Shown piece by piece: positions 1 through 8,285 of a stretch of 51,058 nucleotides of DNA. The notes under the pieces are model-generated. The model was not told where the DNA came from, did not search any database, and saw only the letters and a program-made list of their open reading frames with translations. The stretch comes from DATKSG01 sp035531775 (GTDB lineage Bacteria > Actinomycetota > Acidimicrobiia > Acidimicrobiales > UBA8190). Each line of letters starts with the position of its first letter. The first letter of the stretch is position 1. The stretch covers positions 1-51,058 of the forward strand of contig DATKSG010000087.1 in assembly GCA_035531775.1 (NCBI GenBank). The letters run 5' to 3'. The translations under genes were made by a program, and so were the position numbers.

Positions 1-599
1 CCCAGGCCGCGCTTCTTGAGGCGCAGAGGCGGGGCCGTATAGGCCACGCTCAGCAGGAAACCCCCCACGGCGAAGGCCACCACCGGCCAACCCCGGTACA
101 GCGCCAGCACGACCAGAATGGCCAGGTCGACCACGTTCACGGCCAGGGCGGCGCGAGCGAGGCCCCCTCGGCTGATCATCCCCGACAGCACCGGGTGCGG
201 CGCGTAGAGCGCCCGCGGATAGGAGTCCGTGTCGTTGCCGACCTCCACGTCGAAGAGGTCGTTCATGAGGTTGTTGGCCACATGAGCCAGGACCAGACCG
301 GCAAAGGCCAGTACCAGCAGGCCGGGGTTGAACCCGCGACGGTGCACGGCCAACAAGGTGGGCAGCGCTCCGGCCACCAGGGTCATGGGCAGCACGGCGG
401 CCCGGGTCAGCACCAGCCAACGTGACACCGGGTCGAGGGGGCGTCCGGTCGGCGGGTTGGTGGTCCGCAGCACTTCGACCCAGGCCGACAGGCGGCTCTG
501 GGCAGCACCGGATGAGGGGGCGGCACCCGGTGACGCAGCGGCACCAGGTGAGGAGGGGGTGCCCTGGTCGGGCGTGGGGTCAGGAAGAAGAGTGCTCAC
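1..599 (-). CDS. UbiA-family prenyltransferase, 3' end cut by the window edge
   Basis: The reading frame runs from a GTG at 599 to the window edge, giving about 199 residues with the C-terminus missing. After a Pro/Ala/Ser-rich N-terminus of about 38 residues come hydrophobic segments and the motif NDLFD at about residues 113-117. This is the NDxxD-type motif with which UbiA enzymes bind Mg-prenyl diphosphate. Family members are integral membrane enzymes that transfer isoprenoid chains to aromatic or other acceptors (MenA, UbiA, chlorophyll and lipid synthases). The acceptor cannot be read from this fragment. It is divergent from the gene at 671; the roughly 70 bp between them would hold both promoters. 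Confidence 0.75.
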   Translation of the reverse strand, partial: MSTLLPDPTPDQGTPSSPGAAASPGAAPSSGAAQSRLSAWVEVLRTTNPPTGRPLDPVSRWLVLTRAAVLPMTLVAGALPTLLAVHRRGFNPGLLVLAFAGLVLAHVANNLMNDLFDVEVGNDTDSYPRALYAPHPVLSGMISRGGLARAALAVNVVDLAILVVLALYRGWPVVAFAVGGFLLSVAYTAPPLRLKKRGL

Positions 600-670
600 G
601 GCGTCGATGCTAACGAGGCCCACCGCCCCCTACGCCATCGCCACTGGTGAGGGCTCGGGGGGCCTGTGAT

Positions 671-1120
671 ATGAAAATGGCCATGGTGGACCAACCTGCT
701 CACGACCACACCATCGACACCGGCAAGGGCACCTTCGAGCTCAGCGAGCTCGGCCATCTCATGCCGGGCATGGCCGAGATCATGCCCCTGGTGGGCGCCC
801 GGATCTGGAAGTGCTATTACGCCGGCAAGGCCCGCAACCAGGCTCTGGCCCGCTTTCAGCTGAAGGAAGCCGTGAACCTGATGGAGAAGGGCGCCTTCCT
901 GCGGCCCAAGTACCAGGAGAACATGGACAAGTTCGTGAATGAGGACGTCGCCGCCGTGAAGAAGGCCATCGAGTCGGAGGATTGGGATGGCTTCAAAGGC
1001 GCTTTCCACGCCATGGTCGATGCCGCCAACGCCTACCACGACGTCTACGACAAGCCGTACCTGCGCTGGCGCATCCCCGACCAGCCGCCGCCCGACCTCG
1101 ATATGACGCCCCGGCCGTAG
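671..1120 (+). CDS. conserved-looking hypothetical protein, 149 aa
   Basis: I do not recognise this protein. The ATG at 671 follows a gap divergent from the UbiA gene, and an in-frame GTG lies upstream at 647. The product is soluble and mostly helical by composition, with no signal peptide, membrane segment or cysteine pair. It has an aromatic, basic centre and a Pro-rich end. Codon use is like its neighbours, and the stop is only 4 bp before the SDR gene, so it probably heads an operon with the SDR, aldo-keto reductase and VOC genes. A helical-bundle fold is only a guess. Confidence 0.7.
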   Translation: MKMAMVDQPAHDHTIDTGKGTFELSELGHLMPGMAEIMPLVGARIWKCYYAGKARNQALARFQLKEAVNLMEKGAFLRPKYQENMDKFVNEDVAAVKKAIESEDWDGFKGAFHAMVDAANAYHDVYDKPYLRWRIPDQPPPDLDMTPRP

Positions 1121-1124
1121 CCCG

Positions 1125-1970
1125 ATGCCGACATCGAGCGCTGCCCTGCGAGGCAAGACCGCCGTCGTCACCGGCGCCTCGAGCGGGATCGGGCGGGCCA
1201 TCGCCGATGCTCTCGGAGCCGCCGGCGCCCACGTGGTGCTCGGGGGCCGCACCGACTCGGCCATGGCCGAGTCGGTGTCGCGTATCGAGGCCCAGGGAGG
1301 TTCGGCCGAAGCCCTGTCGGGCGACATCCGTGACGTCGCCGTGGCCAGGGCCCTCGTGGACCGGGCCGTGGCGTCGACCGGTCGGCTCGACATCATGGTC
1401 AACAATGCCGGCGTGAGCTTCCCCGAGCCCATCTTGGAAGCCGACCCCGAGCACTGGCGCACCATGCTCGAGACCAACATCCTGGCCCTGCTGGTCGGTT
1501 CACAGGCGGCGGTATCGGCCATGAGGGCCTGCGGGGCCGAGGGCCACATCGTGAACATCTCCTCGGTGGCTGCCCATCGGCGCGACTCGGGCGTCTACGG
1601 CGCCACCAAGCACGCCGTGAACTGCATCGACGAGACCTTGCGCCGCGAGCTGCAGAACGACCCCATCAAGATCATCACCGTCATGCCGGGGGCCATAGCC
1701 ACCAGCTTCGCCCGCAATTTCGACACCGCCGTGCTGCAGTCGATGGTGGCCGTGTCGGGCACAGCCGGCGCCGGGCCGCTCGGGTCGGTGGAGTTGACCA
1801 AGGGCGAGCGCATCCCCGACGAGGTGCTCGAAGGGGCCCGCTCTGGCTTGCCCGACCACCTGTGCGCACCGGAGGACGTGGCCGGCGCCGTGTTGTGGGC
1901 GGTGACCCAGCCCTCCACCGTGCACATCGCCGAGGTCGTGGTCCGGCCCAACCGCGACCTCGCCCTGTAG
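1125..1970 (+). CDS. short-chain dehydrogenase/reductase (SDR)
   Basis: A 281-residue classical SDR. The N-terminal Rossmann motif TGASSGIG lies at residues 16-23, NNAG at 93-96, the catalytic Ser near 146-147 and the YxxxK pair at Tyr158 and Lys162. These residues define NAD(P)-dependent oxidoreductases of the classical subfamily, which are cytoplasmic enzymes acting on alcohols and ketones. The substrate is not deducible. It follows the 149-aa gene by 4 bp and precedes an aldo-keto reductase, so several carbonyl-active enzymes are probably co-transcribed. Confidence 0.88.
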   Translation: MPTSSAALRGKTAVVTGASSGIGRAIADALGAAGAHVVLGGRTDSAMAESVSRIEAQGGSAEALSGDIRDVAVARALVDRAVASTGRLDIMVNNAGVSFPEPILEADPEHWRTMLETNILALLVGSQAAVSAMRACGAEGHIVNISSVAAHRRDSGVYGATKHAVNCIDETLRRELQNDPIKIITVMPGAIATSFARNFDTAVLQSMVAVSGTAGAGPLGSVELTKGERIPDEVLEGARSGLPDHLCAPEDVAGAVLWAVTQPSTVHIAEVVVRPNRDLAL

Positions 1971-1990
1971 CGGTCGTCGCCGGAGCTGTC

Positions 1991-2977
1991 GTGGAGCACG
2001 TCCGCCTGGGCCACAGCGGCTTGCCGGTGTCGCGTCTGTGCCTGGGAACCATGACCTTCGGACTGCAGTGCGACGAAAAGGTTTCGGTCGCCATTTTGGA
2101 CAAGGCCCTCAATGGCGGCATCACCTTCCTCGACACCGCCGACGCCTATCCCCTGGGCGGGGACCTCACCACGGTCGGGCGCACCGAGGAGATCCTCGGT
2201 CGCTACCTGGCCGGCCGGCGGGCGGACGTGGTGCTGGCCACCAAGTGCTTCATGCCGGTGGGCGCCCACCCCTGGGACGCCGGCATGTCGCGCAAGCACA
2301 TCACGAGCGCCATCGAGGCGTCGCTGCGCCGACTCGGCACCGACTACGTCGACCTCTACCAACTGCACTTCGACGACCGCTCGACGCCGCTCGACGAGAC
2401 CCTCGGGGCGCTCGACGACGTGGTGCGCTCGGGCAAGGCTCGCTACATCGGCGTCTCCAACTGGATGGCCTGGCGCCTGGCCCGGGCCATCGGCCGGGCC
2501 GAGCTGCGCCGCACCGTGCCCATCACCTCGGTGCAGCCGCGCTACAACCTGCTCTACCGGGCCAATGAGCGTGACCTGTTCCCGCTGTGTCTCGACGATG
2601 GCATCGGCGTGATCCCCTACAACCCGTTGGCCGGGGGGCTCTTGACCGGCAAGCACGAGCGACAGGGCACGGCCGCCGGCCGCTTCGACCTGGGCACGGC
2701 CGGTCCCATGTACCGCGACCGCTACTGGCACGATCTCGAGTTCGACACCGTCGACGCCCTGCGGCCGCTGGCCGAGGAAGCCGGCATATCCATGGCCCGC
2801 CTCGCCCTCGGGTGGGTGCTGGCCAACCCGGCTGTCACCGCCCCCATCGTGGGGGCCAGCCGGCCCGAGCAGCTCGACGACGCCCTGGCCGCCGCGGCCC
2901 AGCCCCTCGACCCCGCTCTCGTGCGCACCCTGGACGAGCTCACCGTGCAGTGGCGCAGAAGCGACGCCGAGCGCTGA
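1991..2977 (+). CDS. aldo/keto reductase
   Basis: A 328-residue TIM-barrel oxidoreductase starting at GTG 1991. The aldo-keto reductase catalytic tetrad is visible: Asp48 and Tyr53 (in LDTADAY), Lys85 (in LATKC) and His126 (in LYQLHFDD). The C-terminal segment IVGASRPEQL is the usual NADP-phosphate-binding region. The family reduces aldehydes or ketones with NADPH; this subgroup resembles bacterial YajO/voltage-channel-beta-like members, with unknown physiological substrate. Its 3' end overlaps the likely start of the VOC gene by 28 bp. Confidence 0.88.
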   Translation: MEHVRLGHSGLPVSRLCLGTMTFGLQCDEKVSVAILDKALNGGITFLDTADAYPLGGDLTTVGRTEEILGRYLAGRRADVVLATKCFMPVGAHPWDAGMSRKHITSAIEASLRRLGTDYVDLYQLHFDDRSTPLDETLGALDDVVRSGKARYIGVSNWMAWRLARAIGRAELRRTVPITSVQPRYNLLYRANERDLFPLCLDDGIGVIPYNPLAGGLLTGKHERQGTAAGRFDLGTAGPMYRDRYWHDLEFDTVDALRPLAEEAGISMARLALGWVLANPAVTAPIVGASRPEQLDDALAAAAQPLDPALVRTLDELTVQWRRSDAER

Positions 2978-3513
2978 CGGGCTTCCACCACGTGGCCATC
3001 GCCACCGACGACCTCACCTCGACCCACCGCTTCTACACCGAGGCCATGGGCTTCGAGTTGGTGAAGACGGTAGTGGCTCCCACCGGCTCACCGTCTCGGG
3101 GTTGGGCCAAGCACCTTTTCTACGACACCGGAGGCCCCGGCCTGTTCGCCGTGTGGGAGCTGCACGACGAGAGCATCGGGGCGCACGGCACCGCCATCTC
3201 CACCGGCCTCGGACTGCCGGAGTGGGTGAACCATCTCGCCTTCGACGTGGCCGACACCGACGCCCTGGCCGCCGCCGCTCGGCGATGGCAGGAGCACGGC
3301 ATCGACGTGGTCGAGCTCGACCATGAATGGTGCCGCTCCATCTATGCCACCGACCCTAACGGGGTGTTGGTCGAGTTCTGCTGCACCACGAGAGCCTTTA
3401 CCGACCGCGACCGGGCCGAAGCGCAGCGCTTTCTGGTCGACCCGGCCCCACCGCTCGGGCCTATGCCCCCCCTGGTGCTGCACGAAGCGTTGGCTCCCGA
3501 CCAGCTGCGCTGA
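2950..3513 (+). CDS. VOC-family (glyoxalase/extradiol dioxygenase fold) protein
   Basis: A protein of about 187 residues with the paired beta-alpha-beta-beta-beta modules of the vicinal oxygen chelate superfamily. It begins FHHVAIATDDL and ends with a metal-ligand-like stretch YATDPNGVLVEF. Members bind a divalent metal and act as glyoxalases, dioxygenases or antibiotic-binding proteins; the reaction here is unknown. The GTG at 2950 lies inside the end of the aldo-keto reductase gene in another frame. A shorter protein is possible, but the overlap fits coupled translation. Confidence 0.78.
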   Translation: MAQKRRRALTGFHHVAIATDDLTSTHRFYTEAMGFELVKTVVAPTGSPSRGWAKHLFYDTGGPGLFAVWELHDESIGAHGTAISTGLGLPEWVNHLAFDVADTDALAAAARRWQEHGIDVVELDHEWCRSIYATDPNGVLVEFCCTTRAFTDRDRAEAQRFLVDPAPPLGPMPPLVLHEALAPDQLR

Positions 3514-3526
3514 GGCCCCTCGGGCC
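3514..3526. terminator. short hairpin between convergent genes
   Basis: GGCCC and GGGCC form a 5-bp stem around CTC immediately after the VOC stop codon. The gap is 54 bp between convergent genes. There is no T tract, so assignment as a terminator is weak. Confidence 0.25.
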
Positions 3527-3567
3527 GGACCGGGTTTCGCCGGAAGTGATACCGGGCGCCCGCCGGG

Positions 3568-4872
3568 TCAGACCAGGAGATGGAAGACGGGGCTGTCGGG
3601 TGGCACACGCTGGGCGTCGAGGCCCGAGGCGGCGATTCGGTCGAGCAGTGGCTGCAGATCGTGGCGCTCGGCCAGTTCCACACCCACCAGGGCCGGGCCG
3701 AATTCCCGGTCGTTCTTCTTGATGTACTCGAAGAGCACAATGTCGTCGGTGGGTCCCAGGCACTCGTCGAGGAAGCGACGCAGGGCCCCGGGCTGCTGCG
3801 GGAAAGCCACGATGAAGTAGTGCTTGAGGCCCTGGTGCACCAGTGACCGCTCGATGATCTCGTCGTAGCGGGCCACGTCGTTGTTGCCGCCGCTCAAGAT
3901 GCACACCACCTCGCCCCCGGCCAGGTCCCCGGCCAGGTCGTCGAGGGCGGCTACGGCCAGTGCCCCGGCCGGCTCGGCCACGATGCCGTCGTCCTGGTAG
4001 AGCGCCAACTGCTCGGTGCACACCCGGCCCTCCTCCACCACGAGCAGGTTCGGCAGCAAGTCACCGACGATGGAGAATGTGAGCGCCCCGGGGCGCCGCA
4101 CCACGGCCCCGTCGATGAAATCGTCGGTGATGTCTATGACCACGGGATGGCCTACCTCCAGCGAGCGCAGCATGGCCGGAGCCCCGGCCGGTTGCACGCC
4201 GATGACCTCGCTCGAGGCGCCGAGTCCGTCCAGGGTCACGGCGATGCCCGAGGCCAGTCCCCCCCCTCCGACCGGCACCACCACCTTGGTCGGAGCGTGG
4301 CCGAGCTGGTCGACGAGCTCCAAGGCGATGGTGCCTTGGCCCGCCACGGTCAGGGGGTGGTCGAAGGTGGGCACCACGGTGGCGCCGGTCTCCTCGGAGT
4401 AGGCCAGGACGGCGGCGTAGGCGTCGTCGAAGCTGTCCCCGGCGAAGCGCACGTCGACCAGGGCGCCGGCCAGGGCGCGGATTCGGGCCACCTTCTGGCG
4501 CGGCGTGCGACGGGGCAGGAACACCGCACCGCGCACCTGCAGATGCCGGCAACTCCAGGCCACCCCCTGGGCGTGATTGCCGGCGCTGGCACAGCACACC
4601 CCGGCGGCCAGGGCGGCGGCATCGAGGCCGGCGATGAAGTTGTAGGCGCCGCGGATCTTGTAGGACCGCACGGCCTGGAGGTCCTCACGCTTCAGGTACA
4701 CGTCGGCCGAGAACCGCTCCGACAAGCGGTCGCTGCGCTGTAGGGGGGTGAGGACTCCCACCGGAGCCAGTCGCTCGGCGGCTGCCCGGACGTCGTCGAG
4801 ACCTACCAGGTCGCGCCATGCCGGAATGCGCCCGTCCCCTGAGGTCTCCTCGGCTCCCGTCACCGTCGTCAT
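3568..4872 (-). CDS. ilvA: threonine dehydratase (biosynthetic type)
   Basis: A 434-residue PLP enzyme that deaminates L-threonine to 2-oxobutanoate, the first step of isoleucine synthesis. The PLP lysine is Lys72 in RSYKIRGAYN, the phosphate-binding glycine loop is VGGGGLASG near residue 202, and SAGNHAQG is also present. The last roughly 90 residues form one ACT-like regulatory domain (IVAFPQQPGALRRFLDE onward). This matches the shorter, single-ACT form of about 436 aa in Corynebacterium rather than the 514-aa E. coli form. Isoleucine feedback control would be expected. The gene is convergent with the VOC gene; a 17-bp palindrome lies about 117 bp upstream of its start. Confidence 0.92.
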   Translation of the reverse strand: MTTVTGAEETSGDGRIPAWRDLVGLDDVRAAAERLAPVGVLTPLQRSDRLSERFSADVYLKREDLQAVRSYKIRGAYNFIAGLDAAALAAGVCCASAGNHAQGVAWSCRHLQVRGAVFLPRRTPRQKVARIRALAGALVDVRFAGDSFDDAYAAVLAYSEETGATVVPTFDHPLTVAGQGTIALELVDQLGHAPTKVVVPVGGGGLASGIAVTLDGLGASSEVIGVQPAGAPAMLRSLEVGHPVVIDITDDFIDGAVVRRPGALTFSIVGDLLPNLLVVEEGRVCTEQLALYQDDGIVAEPAGALAVAALDDLAGDLAGGEVVCILSGGNNDVARYDEIIERSLVHQGLKHYFIVAFPQQPGALRRFLDECLGPTDDIVLFEYIKKNDREFGPALVGVELAERHDLQPLLDRIAASGLDAQRVPPDSPVFHLLV

Positions 4873-4988
4873 CGGCTCACCGTCGTCTTCGGCCCCACCA
4901 CGATGACGAGCCTATGTCCGCCTCTGCCCACGGCGGCCGGCCTCGGGTGCCGGGGCCCGGCCGAGGCCCTTTCCGTTCATCACAGGCA

Positions 4989-5005
4989 GTGACCAAATTG
5001 ATCAC
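4989..5005. promoter_or_regulatory. imperfect 17-bp palindrome, candidate operator
   Basis: GTGAcCAAaTTGaTCAC is an interrupted palindrome with outer arms GTGA and TCAC, in an AT-richer pocket between divergent ilvA and the 57-aa gene at 5110. The form suits a dimeric helix-turn-helix repressor such as a GntR or Lrp-type protein, but the binder is unknown. A TCACAGG half site (4979-4985) adjoins it. Confidence 0.35.
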
Positions 5006-5033
5006 GCAGCGAGAGAGATACGAAGGACCACGC

Positions 5034-5066
5034 GCACAGGGGCCAATGCGCACTTCAGCCCTGTGC
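5034..5066. repeat. 8-bp perfect inverted repeat with 17-nt loop
   Basis: GCACAGGG (5034-5041) pairs exactly with CCCTGTGC (5059-5066). The element sits about 45 bp before the small gene at 5110, on the path of any transcript entering it. It could be an RNA hairpin in the leader or a two-site operator. No T tract follows. Confidence 0.4.
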
Positions 5067-5109
5067 CCATCCTCCCGATGATGTGAAGCAGAGACGAGGG
5101 GAGACGGCG

Positions 5110-5283
5110 ATGACGCCAGGCGAGCGCTGCGACGAGATCATGCGGCTCATCGACGAGACCCTCGAGGACTTCGGGGTGGCGGCATCTCCCCCCCCGGCCG
5201 TACCCGAGGCGACACCGGCCGCAGCCATGCTCCGACGCCTGTCGCGAGCCGAGCGCATGCAGAGGCTGGCCCGCACGGCCTGA
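5110..5283 (+). CDS. small hypothetical protein, 57 aa
   Basis: An ATG at 5110 with a purine-rich site (GGGGAG, 8 nt upstream) opens a 57-residue acidic, then Pro/Ala-rich, then basic protein ending in a helical segment rich in Arg and Met. There is no signal peptide, membrane segment or cysteine. Coding is supported by the ribosome site, by high third-position GC, and by the structured upstream region. It precedes a two-component system by about 90 bp. I do not recognise it; it could be a small regulator or partner of that system. Confidence 0.55.
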   Translation: MTPGERCDEIMRLIDETLEDFGVAASPPPAVPEATPAAAMLRRLSRAERMQRLARTA

Positions 5284-5340
5284 CCCCCCCTTTTCCCCAG
5301 CCGGTCGACGCCCCGGCTCTCTAACGCCACCCCGGCCCTC

Positions 5341-5358
5341 TCACAGCCAGTTCACAGG
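5341..5358 (+). promoter_or_regulatory. PhoP-box-like direct repeat upstream of the response regulator
   Basis: TCACAGC (5341-5347), four bases, then TCACAGG (5352-5358): two 7-bp direct repeats with an 11-bp period, differing at only the last base. The mycobacterial PhoP box is known as TCACAGC-N4-TCACAGC. It lies directly ahead of a PhoP-like regulator gene, which suggests autoregulation; that step is inference. Confidence 0.55.
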
Positions 5359-5392
5359 TTCCGGTTCCACCATGGCTCCAGAGCACGGGACC

Positions 5393-6118
5393 ATGACCAC
5401 GACGACCCCCACCACCAGCGCTACCACCTCCCGCGTCCTCGTCGTCGATGACGAGAAGGGCATCACGGACCTGTTGTCGATGGCCCTTCGCTACGAGGGA
5501 CTCGAGGTCGAGGTGGCCTTCAAGGGCCGGGATGCGCTCGAGACCATGACCCGTTTCCGCCCGCATCTCGTCGTGCTCGACGTCATGCTGCCCGACCTGA
5601 CCGGCTTCGAGGTCATGGAGCGCATGGCCCGTGACGGCATCGGCAACCGCACCCCCGTGCTGTTTCTGACCGCCCGCGACACCCTCGACGACAAGCTGCG
5701 AGGCTTCACCTTGGGCGGCGACGACTACATGACCAAACCCTTCAGCGTCGAGGAACTGATCGTGCGAGTACGGGCCATCCTGCGCCGGGTCCACGGCGAC
5801 GGCCACGTGGCCCGTCTGGTGGTGGCCGACCTCGAGCTCGACGAGGAGAGCCACGAGGTCTACCGCGGCTCCAGCGCAGTGGAGCTCACCCCGACCGAGT
5901 TCAAGTTGCTGCACTACCTGCTACTCAACGCCGGCCGGGTGGTGTCCAAGTCCCAGATCCTCGACCGGGTGTGGAACTACGACTTCGACGGCAATGCCAA
6001 CGTGGTCGAGATCTACATCAGCTACTTACGAAAGAAGATCGACAGCCTGGGACCGCGTCTCATCCACACCGTGCGCGGCGTGGGCTACAGCATCCGGGCG
6101 CCCCGCCAAGTGCCGTGA
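5393..6118 (+). CDS. OmpR/PhoP-family response regulator
   Basis: A two-domain regulator of 241 residues from ATG 5393 (an in-frame ATG at 5372 would add 7). The receiver domain has the acidic pair VVDDE, phospho-acceptor Asp63 in VVLDVMLPD, and the conserved Lys in TKPF. The C-terminal winged helix (TPTEFKLLHYLLLNAGRV to HTVRGVGYSIR) is the OmpR DNA-binding type that recognises tandem direct repeats. Wording around the winged helix closely resembles mycobacterial PhoP. A PhoP-box-like repeat lies 35-52 bp upstream. The stop overlaps the kinase GTG (GTGA), showing a coupled pair. Regulon and signal are unknown. Confidence 0.9.
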   Translation: MTTTTPTTSATTSRVLVVDDEKGITDLLSMALRYEGLEVEVAFKGRDALETMTRFRPHLVVLDVMLPDLTGFEVMERMARDGIGNRTPVLFLTARDTLDDKLRGFTLGGDDYMTKPFSVEELIVRVRAILRRVHGDGHVARLVVADLELDEESHEVYRGSSAVELTPTEFKLLHYLLLNAGRVVSKSQILDRVWNYDFDGNANVVEIYISYLRKKIDSLGPRLIHTVRGVGYSIRAPRQVP

Positions 6119-7680
6119 CTCTGCGCCTTCGCCTGCTGCTGGTCCTGGTCGGCATCGTGGCCGCCGGGTTGGTGGTGGCCGACGTGGCCACCTACAACTC
6201 CCTGGGCTCGTTCCTGACCGCACGCGTCGACCAGCAGCTGGTGGCCGCCCAGGACGCCGTGCCCAACGCCCTCACCCGGTGCGAGGGCCAACCCGGCTTC
6301 ATCCTGCCCGGCGGCGGCCCCTTCGCCAACTGCAACCAGTTCGTGCGCAGCGTGCCACCGGGCACCTTCGGAGAGCTTCGCGACCAGACCGGTGCCGTGG
6401 TGGGCCAGCCGGCGTTCTTCTTGGCCAGCGGGGGCAACCCCCCTACCCTCCCCTCCGACCTGCCCGGTTCGGGCACCGACGTGAACGACTCCTCCTCCCG
6501 GTACTTCTCAACCTCCAGCCCCGGGCCCGACTCGGTCCACTACCAAGTGCTGGCGGCGCCGGTGGCCGGCGGGGGCACGCTGGTGGTGGCCATCCCAGTC
6601 ACCGACGTGGACCAGACACTCGGGCGCTTGCTTTGGATCGAAGGCCTGGTCACGGCGGCTGTACTGCTGGCCCTGGGCCTCGTGGCGTGGTGGATCGTGC
6701 GCCGGGGCCTGCGCCCACTCGACGACATGGCCAGCACCGCCGATGCCATCGCGGCAGGTGACCTGACCCAGCGCGTCACCGACTCCGGGGACCGGTCCGA
6801 GGTCGGGCGGCTGGGCCTGGCGCTCAACACCATGCTCGGCAACATCGAACAGGCCTTCACAGCCCGCGCCGCGTCCGAGGACAGGCTGCGACGGTTCCTG
6901 GCCGATGCCTCCCACGAGCTGCGCACACCACTCACCTCGATCGGTGGCTATGCCGAGATGTTCGACCGCGGGGCCCGGGACCGGCCCGAGGACCTGGCCA
7001 CCTCGATGCGCCACATCCGCGCTGAGGCCGACCGCATGAGTCGCCTGGTAGACGACCTGCTCCTACTGGCCCGCCTCGATCGCGAGCGCCCGCTCGAGCA
7101 CGAGGTGGTCGACCTGGCCGACGTGGTGGCGCCGGCAGTGGAGGCCGCACGGGTACTGGACCCCGGGCGCACTTTCACCTTCGAGACGCAGGTCCCGCTG
7201 ACCGTGGTCGGCGACGCCGGGCGTCTGCGCCAGGTGGCCGACAACCTCCTTGTGAATGCCGTCCGCCACACCCCTCCGGCCTCCCCCGTGGTCGTCCGCC
7301 TGACCGGCCAGCAGGGGTGGGTCGTGCTGGAGGTCATCGACCGGGGCCCGGGGGTGTCGCAGGAGGACCAGGCCCACATCTTCGAGCCCTTCCACCGAGC
7401 CGACCCATCGCGGGCCCGGTCCACCGGCGGGGTGGGGCTGGGGCTGGCCATAGTGTCGGCCATCGCCCAGGCCCACGGAGGGACCGTCGGCGTCCGGTCT
7501 GGCTCGGCGACAGACGGGGCCGAGAGGGAAGAGACCAGCGGCGCCACCTTCTGGGTGCGCCTCCCGGTGGCCGGAGCCCCCACCGGGCGCGACGCACCCC
7601 CGGACCGTGAGGAGTCGGAACCGGGGATGCGCCACGAACTCGGGCCGACCGCACCTGTGGTGCAAGCCAGTCAGCGCTGA
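6115..7680 (+). CDS. membrane sensor histidine kinase, partner of the upstream regulator
   Basis: A 521-residue protein from GTG 6115, overlapping the regulator stop by 4 bp. Order: N-terminal membrane helix (about residues 5-28), an extracytoplasmic sensor region of about 150 residues with two Cys that could pair, a second helix near residues 175-200, a HAMP linker (RRGLRPLDDM), and a dimerisation helix with phospho-acceptor His267 in ASHELRTPL. The ATPase domain has N box NLLVNAVRHTP, DRGPGV and GVGLGLAIV. It should autophosphorylate and pass phosphate to Asp63 of the neighbour. The architecture is PhoR-like; the last roughly 40 residues are disordered-looking. Confidence 0.92.
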   Translation: MTLRLRLLLVLVGIVAAGLVVADVATYNSLGSFLTARVDQQLVAAQDAVPNALTRCEGQPGFILPGGGPFANCNQFVRSVPPGTFGELRDQTGAVVGQPAFFLASGGNPPTLPSDLPGSGTDVNDSSSRYFSTSSPGPDSVHYQVLAAPVAGGGTLVVAIPVTDVDQTLGRLLWIEGLVTAAVLLALGLVAWWIVRRGLRPLDDMASTADAIAAGDLTQRVTDSGDRSEVGRLGLALNTMLGNIEQAFTARAASEDRLRRFLADASHELRTPLTSIGGYAEMFDRGARDRPEDLATSMRHIRAEADRMSRLVDDLLLLARLDRERPLEHEVVDLADVVAPAVEAARVLDPGRTFTFETQVPLTVVGDAGRLRQVADNLLVNAVRHTPPASPVVVRLTGQQGWVVLEVIDRGPGVSQEDQAHIFEPFHRADPSRARSTGGVGLGLAIVSAIAQAHGGTVGVRSGSATDGAEREETSGATFWVRLPVAGAPTGRDAPPDREESEPGMRHELGPTAPVVQASQR

Positions 7681-7755
7681 GCTCGACGCGACGACGACAC
7701 CGCCGGGCGCCCCGCCTCTTGCGCTGCGTGCCCGGGCGCCTACGCTGGCCTTCGC

Positions 7756-8253
7756 ATGCGCTTTCGGATCGACCAGGCCCACGCTGTGGCCCGGGGGGAA
7801 GTGGAGGGCGCATTCACCGACCCCGCCTTCTACGCCTCGGCCACCGGCACATCCAACCTGGGGCGCCCCGAGCTCCTGCGCATCGACGAAAGCGACGAGC
7901 GCGTCCACGTGGCGGTGCGATACCAGTTCACCGGCCAGCTGGCCGCCCCGGCGCGGCGCATCCTCGACCCGGCCAAGTTGTCGTGGGTGACCGAGACCAC
8001 CTTGGAACGATCCACCCACCGGGCTGAGTTCCGCCTGGTCCCCGATCACTACGGAGACCGGCTCGAGTGTTCGGGCTCGTACCGCCTCGAGGAACGCGGA
8101 GCCATGGCGTGCATGCAGACGGTGGAGGGTGACCTGGTGGTCCACGTCCCCCTGGTGGGCCGGTCGGTGGAGCGGGCCATCGAGCACGGGATCCGCCAGC
8201 ACCTGATCGAGGAGGCGACGGCTGTGGGCCGGTGGGCCACGCGCCAGACGTGA
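7756..8253 (+). CDS. DUF2505 family protein
   Basis: A 165-residue protein with the pattern of actinobacterial DUF2505 proteins: a short START/SRPBCC-like beta-rich body beginning MRFRIDQAHAV and ending in an amphipathic helix. The family has no assigned reaction; hydrophobic ligand binding is suggested by the fold only. No signal or membrane segment is seen. It lies between the sensor kinase and the carotenoid-type gene, 33 bp before the latter, so it may be co-transcribed with it. Confidence 0.75.
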   Translation: MRFRIDQAHAVARGEVEGAFTDPAFYASATGTSNLGRPELLRIDESDERVHVAVRYQFTGQLAAPARRILDPAKLSWVTETTLERSTHRAEFRLVPDHYGDRLECSGSYRLEERGAMACMQTVEGDLVVHVPLVGRSVERAIEHGIRQHLIEEATAVGRWATRQT

Positions 8254-8285
8254 CCGGCAGCTGACGGCGGCAGTACCGTGCGCCC

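Noticed and set aside
596..1558. Minus-strand open frame of 320 codons
   Set aside because: It lies opposite the 149-aa gene and the SDR, whose catalytic motifs are clear on the plus strand; the antisense frame has no recognisable features.
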